Source of the DNA: Meandrina meandrites
Taxonomy: Eukaryota > Cnidaria > Anthozoa > Scleractinia > Meandrinidae
Reading direction: 5' to 3'
Length of the DNA: 64,000 nt
Assembly: GCA_963693305.1 (NCBI GenBank)
Contig: OY855906.1
Coordinates: 13,523,102 to 13,587,101, forward strand
Shown here: positions 59,694 through 64,000 of the stretch, in pieces
Layout: the number at the start of each line of letters is the position of its first letter
Position numbering within the stretch: the stretch's first letter is position 1
Made by a program: the position numbers and the translations under genes
The notes under the pieces: generated by a model
Told to the model about the DNA's origin: nothing
Database searches by the model: none
Seen by the model: the letters and a program-made list of their open reading frames with translations, nothing else

Positions 59694-59813
59694 TTAAGCT
59701 TTGATCTGACAGCATTAATTGAAATAGCTGTATGATCTGAAATAAGCTCCCCGCCTCTTGTAAGTGCCCATCTTTATGTAAAAAAAAAGATAAAATGCAA
59801 AAAGAATATATTT

Positions 59814-60466
59814 AAATTCCAATATTTCGGAAGGCACAGCCTTCCGTTTTAAGGGTGTTACAGAGAATGACTCAAGTAGGATTAAACGTTACAAATTTAA
59901 AATATGGGAAACACGATATAACACGTAAATGACAAAAGACAAAGTGACGGAAGAAAAAAAATAACGTAAAAATTTGAAATTCAAAAATACGGAGGAACGA
60001 CATGAGCTAACATGAAATGTGAAAATGCTATAACAAGAAGCTATAAATTGCACAAAAGACCTAAACACTGATAGCTAATACTATAATAACATAAGTGATT
60101 ACACAAACTACGAAATGTCATGTTACATTTTTCTTATTTAATCTAAAGGTTCAAACGTTTGGACTTTAATTTTCAGCGAGGTGTGCTACTCCTGCTTTCC
60201 GTACACAGTCACGATTAGATTGAACGAGTTCAAGAGGAATGAGTTCTATGTCAGTTGCGTTATGATTGTCTCACAGAAAATATTCTGATACTGTAGTGAG
60301 TGTAGAGTTTTTAGTTTGTTTGTCAACAGGTCTGCGATGTTCGTTAAATTTCAAATTTTGTTATATCGTATTTCCCATATTTTAAATGTGTAACGTTTAA
60401 TCTTTAGACTCATTCTCTGCAACACCCTGAAGAAGGAAGGCCATGCCTTCCGAAATATTGGAATTT
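59814..60466. mobile_element. 650-bp TIR element
   Basis: About 110 bp at 59814 (AAATTCCAATATTTCGGAAGG...GTGTTACAGAGAATGA) recur inverted to 60466. A further inner match is ATATGGGAAACACGATATAAC. No ORF of note. Confidence 0.72.
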
Positions 60467-62070
60467 ATTCCCACACCGTTTAATCAGCCTTGCATTTTAT
60501 GTTCGTTTTTTATCCAGTTATAGCTGATTAGATCTTCTACGGTGAGAGGATCCGGTAATTCTCTTTCGTCACGGTGGTCTTATTTCGTTCGTTTTCATCT
60601 CTTTATAGATATGTGGTGTGAATTCAAGGGTGTAAGTATACATTTAGCTAAAAAATATAGCTAAAAAATAAAGGTCCGTTCTATTCAATAATGGGATCAA
60701 TTGAATGGCATCTGGTAAATTATAAATACAAGACACGTTTATTGGTCAAAGTTGCACATGGATGTTATCGCACAATGAGCCCAGCTTCTAACTAAAATGC
60801 CACTTCAACTGCACAAACTGAGCCCCATATTAAAAACATTGAAGAAGGACTAGGGGTACAGTAGGGTAAAGTGAGGTTCATTAAATACAAGTGAAAGAAA
60901 AGATAAAATAACCATTTACTACCAGTATTTTCTAGCTTGCAATACGCCACGACAATTCGATATTTTTATAGTTATTATCGTTATTTACAATTCACATCGC
61001 GCTCAAGAAATAAATAACTGTGGAGCTTAGCTTTTAGGCTTTGCTAAACGTAAGTTTATTAATCTTAAGTCTACTGCCTGTGATCGTCTGGTAAATTTGA
61101 TTGTTCGCAATTCAAGATAATTACAGTTTTCAAAAAACGTTATTTTATAGTTAAAGAGCTACGTCACGGACAACGCATCTTGAAAAAACTGGCAATTTTT
61201 TCCAAGTTTGTTGGTCGTCATCGGTCTTCAGGGGTCTTATAATCTTCGTCAGTCGAAACCATCCTTGGTTATTTTCGCGTTTTTATTACTCCATTGCTGT
61301 TTTTCGTTGTCAGAATTCAATTTCAAAGTAATCAGAAAAAAATGAGTACAAACATCGTGGCATTGCTCCTTTAAATGCGAGCTATTTCAAGTGCCATCCG
61401 AGTTGTAAGCCGTGGACAGCCTGTATTGAGCCAGCTACATACGTTTTGGTTGTGAATCTAAAACATCAGTCGGAATTTTTGGACTATTGAACAGGTTACG
61501 TTTTACCTTGATTCTGGTAACAAGCCTAAACGAGGAATTTGGTGATCAAACCAGTGAGACCGAAATTTTATTTTTGAACAGAGCGATAAACAATCTTTGA
61601 GCGATTAAGCCTGAAAACGTACTTCAATTGTTTCTAGTTTTTCAAATAATGCACTAGGTGAATCATTCTTTAGCACACTTTCTTAGAAAGGTAAAGTTTG
61701 ATATAAAAACTAGCTCCTAAAAATATGTTCTGCAACGGCACAGAATTTTTCATATTTCTCCTTTTACTGAGATTTAAAACGCGTACTGAAATCAACAATA
61801 GCAAACACAAACAAAGACCCGAAGGTGATAAGTTACGCTGTTGATAAGCCGTTGGAACTCGATAAAATTTGAATGTCAATTGTATGATTATGCAAAACCT
61901 CCGTGGCGACATCGCGGCAAAGGTAGAAATTAAACCAGCTTCAACAAGCCATACAAAAGATATCACCAAACGCAGAACGACACAGGAATTGAAGAATTAA
62001 AAAATATGCACAACAGACTAATACCACAAGAAAATCGAAAGAAACAAAATATAGACTAAATTGTTCTCAC
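60467..62070. other. no gene recognised
   Basis: AT-rich, with only the right copy of the TTAA-flanked repeat (about 61140-61370). Confidence 0.35.
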
Positions 62071-62208
62071 CGAGTAGAAGACAGGATACGGAATGGTAAA
62101 TAAAAGCGTCCAATCTTCGTCTTCGATGATATCAGTTGAACTTTCCTGACTTGACGAGCCACAGGAATCTGTAGAGCCATACAAACTGTGTTTGATGAAA
62201 CTGATCAT
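62071..62208 (-). CDS. candidate first coding exon of a minus-strand gene, 46 codons
   Basis: The frame starts MISFIKHSLYG, runs through a Ser-rich acidic part (SSSQESSTDIIEDEDW) and ends hydrophobic (LLFTIPYPVFYS) at a consensus donor GTGAGA, phase 0. The shape recalls the extracellular N-terminus and first turn of TM1 of a peptide GPCR, whose next exon would begin inside TM1. I could not find that exon in this window, so it may be a decayed piece or chance. The frame is open for a further ~40 codons upstream. Confidence 0.25.
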
Positions 62209-62664
62209 GAGCGAAAAAGCAATACCGGTATTTGAACTGCAGTTGTGGTGTTTTACTGTCGAAAGACCTCGAAATGTGGCACGCTTCACAGGGAGCGGAT
62301 TATGTAATAACTCTTCACCGATGGACAGAGCCACGGGGTTAATGTGCCATTCTCACGGACTTATGATACACATGCATAATAGATAAAGAGAATGAATGAA
62401 AGAAAGGAAAAAAAAACAAACAAAGAAGTAAGAAAACATGAAAAAAGGAAAATCGACCAATCAGAAGACGCATTTTCCATATTGAATAGCGAGCGGAAGA
62501 ATAAGGACTAGTTTAGGAAACTGAAAGTTGAGGGATCCTGAAGTAGACATTTTTTGTTATTTTGAAGAAGAAAGCAAAAGCCAAATTGATCGGAAGCAGC
62601 AGTTAAGGTGATTGTAAGTTATTTAGAGTAAAGTTTCTTTTCCTTTCAGTTTCATGGCAGCAGC

Positions 62665-63050
62665 ACCCAAGGTACTCCCTTGTATAAGCTACATAGGTAT
62701 GTGCGGCGCAAAAGGGTTTGGATTTCAAGCCATTTTAGTCTAAAATAGGGTTTACATTTTGATCATTTTGGTTTGAAATAGCGTATTGTTTGTGTACTCT
62801 GGTCAACGATTTGTCGTTACTTCTGACGTCACTAGTGATCCCTTGAGAAGTGTGATTTAAAAACGTCGGGAATTTGAAGCCCGAAGCTGTTCCTGGGTAG
62901 GGTCCGGTCTGAAATTAGGTATCGAATTGGTGGCAGGTCTGAAAAAGGGTGGATACAATCGTTTAGTTTGGTCTCAAATAGGGTAAGGGTAACGGTTTCA
63001 GAAAGCGTGTTGCACAACCCCACCCAAATTTTTGTATAGAGTCTTCCTTC
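62665..63050 (+). repeat. dispersed repeat with GTCTGAAATAGGGTA sub-repeats, copy 2
   Basis: Same block order and orientation as 41045-41480. Four AAATAGGG/AAATTAGG-type sub-repeats are spaced irregularly. It reads as a decayed non-coding element of unknown class. Confidence 0.7.
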
Positions 63051-64000
63051 TCCCCTTGCAGTTACAGCCACCTATGTCTTCTTCACCTGTGTGCCTGGGG
63101 CTTTCATTTCTCGGATGAGATGTTCGCTGTTCTCGTCGAAAGAATACAAAGAAAGGGGGAAAAAAGGTAAAGGAATGCCAAAAAGCAAACTTCTAAGGTT
63201 TCTTATGTATTTACTGAGGCATGCAAGCATTTTCAAAAAGTCTTTTGCGCTGGAAATATAGAAAAACTTCGAACTGTGATTATACTTAAATCCTAAAAAT
63301 ATATGAATTAATTTTGACTTTTAACTGCAAAACAGCCACATTTAGAAAAACTTTGTTTTTTCTGCATTTCCATTAATGTAATTTATCGGCAAGGATATAA
63401 ACGACATTCTATAAAATTTTTTAGGCGTTGATTTGAAGAAATCACCAAGAAAATCAGTCAAGATGTAATTACAATTTATTTCCACAAAATACGTGTGTTA
63501 CTTCAAAAAATAACAATATATTTACATTTTTGACTATACAATGTTTATAGAACGAAATCCATACAAAAGTCGACCCAGATACGGCCTCTTGTATCGCAAA
63601 TATCAAAGGAGGATCTACACCTTCACTAAGTATTAGGAATTCTTGCAATATTTCAAATAAATGGAGGCAAACTTGAATTTTCACATAACAATCTGTTCCC
63701 AGTCTCTGAATCTTAAGTCTCCCTCATCCTAATGAGTTTGTTATTTATCAAGTCCAGTTTGACATGTAGTTGCAGCATTATTGTCTCCCACGACCACATC
63801 CAATGCCTATTCAATTTCTCTTCGAGAAGATAATGCCAAAGGGACGTTTAAACTTAGAACGATACGGTGTGATTAATTATTCTGTTGAGTCAGACAGGGC
63901 TAACAAAGAGGTGTCCCGTGCTATTTCTGGAGTAGAAAGATGCTTTGTAACTTGTCAAACGCCTTTTTTGCTTCAGCTTTTTTGATATATTTTACAAACT
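63051..64000. other. no gene recognised
   Basis: Short ORFs on both strands (for example 63469-63684 minus and 63770-63985 plus) lack domains and splice support. Confidence 0.35.

Larger units (their letters stand above)
52389..59734. mobile_element. ~7.3 kb element with ~2 kb inverted arms
   Basis: Left arm 52389-54402 pairs with right arm 56862-59734. The longer right arm is explained by four insertions. The ends read CATACAGCTATTTCAATTAATG. Six bases outside, AACTGA (left) and ATCTGA (right) differ by one base and may be the target duplication. The outer ~1 kb of each arm is about 97% identical, and the inner part is clearly more diverged. The 2.4 kb centre has one decayed ORF and a hairpin element. 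An 85-codon ORF (52826-53083 and 58714-58971 inverted) exists in both arms. Confidence 0.72.
48645..61370. mobile_element. TTAA-flanked inverted repeat pair, 12.7 kb apart
   Basis: About 170 bp starting AGGAGCAATGCCA at 48645 recur inverted and end at 61370. TTAA lies directly outside both (48641-48644 and 61371-61374). Identity is around 80% with an internal gap. Either these are the ends of one large TTAA-targeting element (Kolobok/piggyBac grade) or two facing copies of a MITE. No transposase is seen between, and I favour two copies unless the site can be shown empty elsewhere. Confidence 0.5.

Noticed and set aside
61670..61969. Minus-strand 99-codon ORF as the second exon of the candidate exon at 62071
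   Set aside because: It has no TM1 GN motif or fitting acceptor, and its hydrophobic parts are scattered.

Overview
This window is eukaryotic, intron-containing and AT-rich. It most likely comes from a cnidarian, probably an anthozoan (coral or sea anemone). The basis is a cluster of class A GPCRs with intronless 7TM regions, a clear ciliary gene (CFAP298), consensus GT-AG introns, tRNA-derived SINEs and many foldback MITEs. The species cannot be fixed from sequence alone.

Layout. (1) 1-9.7 kb: a plus-strand gene of six coding exons (1213-9183) that I assembled by matching splice phase. It encodes a 316-residue type I membrane protein with a mannose-6-phosphate-receptor-homology (MRH)-like ectodomain. 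Two of its introns hold transposon nests. (2) 10.8-13.5 kb: a GPCR gene whose start codon lies on a separate upstream exon. (3) 13.6-23.5 kb: no convincing gene. It holds a ~190 bp tandem repeat, several inverted-repeat elements and a LINE relic invaded by a 9-bp minisatellite. (4) 23.5-24.3 kb: the last two exons of a second membrane protein built like the MRH gene (Thr/Ser stalk, TM, acidic tail with an acidic dileucine-type motif). (5) 27.7-28.9 kb: a peptide-receptor-like GPCR. (6) 32.7-42.3 kb: the densest part, a head-to-head pair. A two-exon WD40 gene lies on the minus strand and a complete seven-exon CFAP298 on the plus strand, with start codons 226 bp apart. SINEs and a TIR element sit in the introns. 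(7) 45.0-46.1 kb: a third GPCR, minus strand. (8) 48.6-61.4 kb: repeats. A ~7.3 kb structure with ~2 kb inverted arms encloses a decayed ORF and carries further insertions. It lies between two inverted copies of another TTAA-flanked repeat. (9) 61.4-64 kb: mostly unassigned, with one candidate minus-strand first exon.

The genes do not form a pathway. The three GPCRs signal at the cell surface, the MRH-type proteins look like endo-lysosomal sorting receptors, and CFAP298 is needed for dynein-arm assembly in motile cilia. The best of the non-genic content is the set of transposon insertions whose empty sites can be read inside the same window, which allows target duplications and insertion order to be deduced directly.
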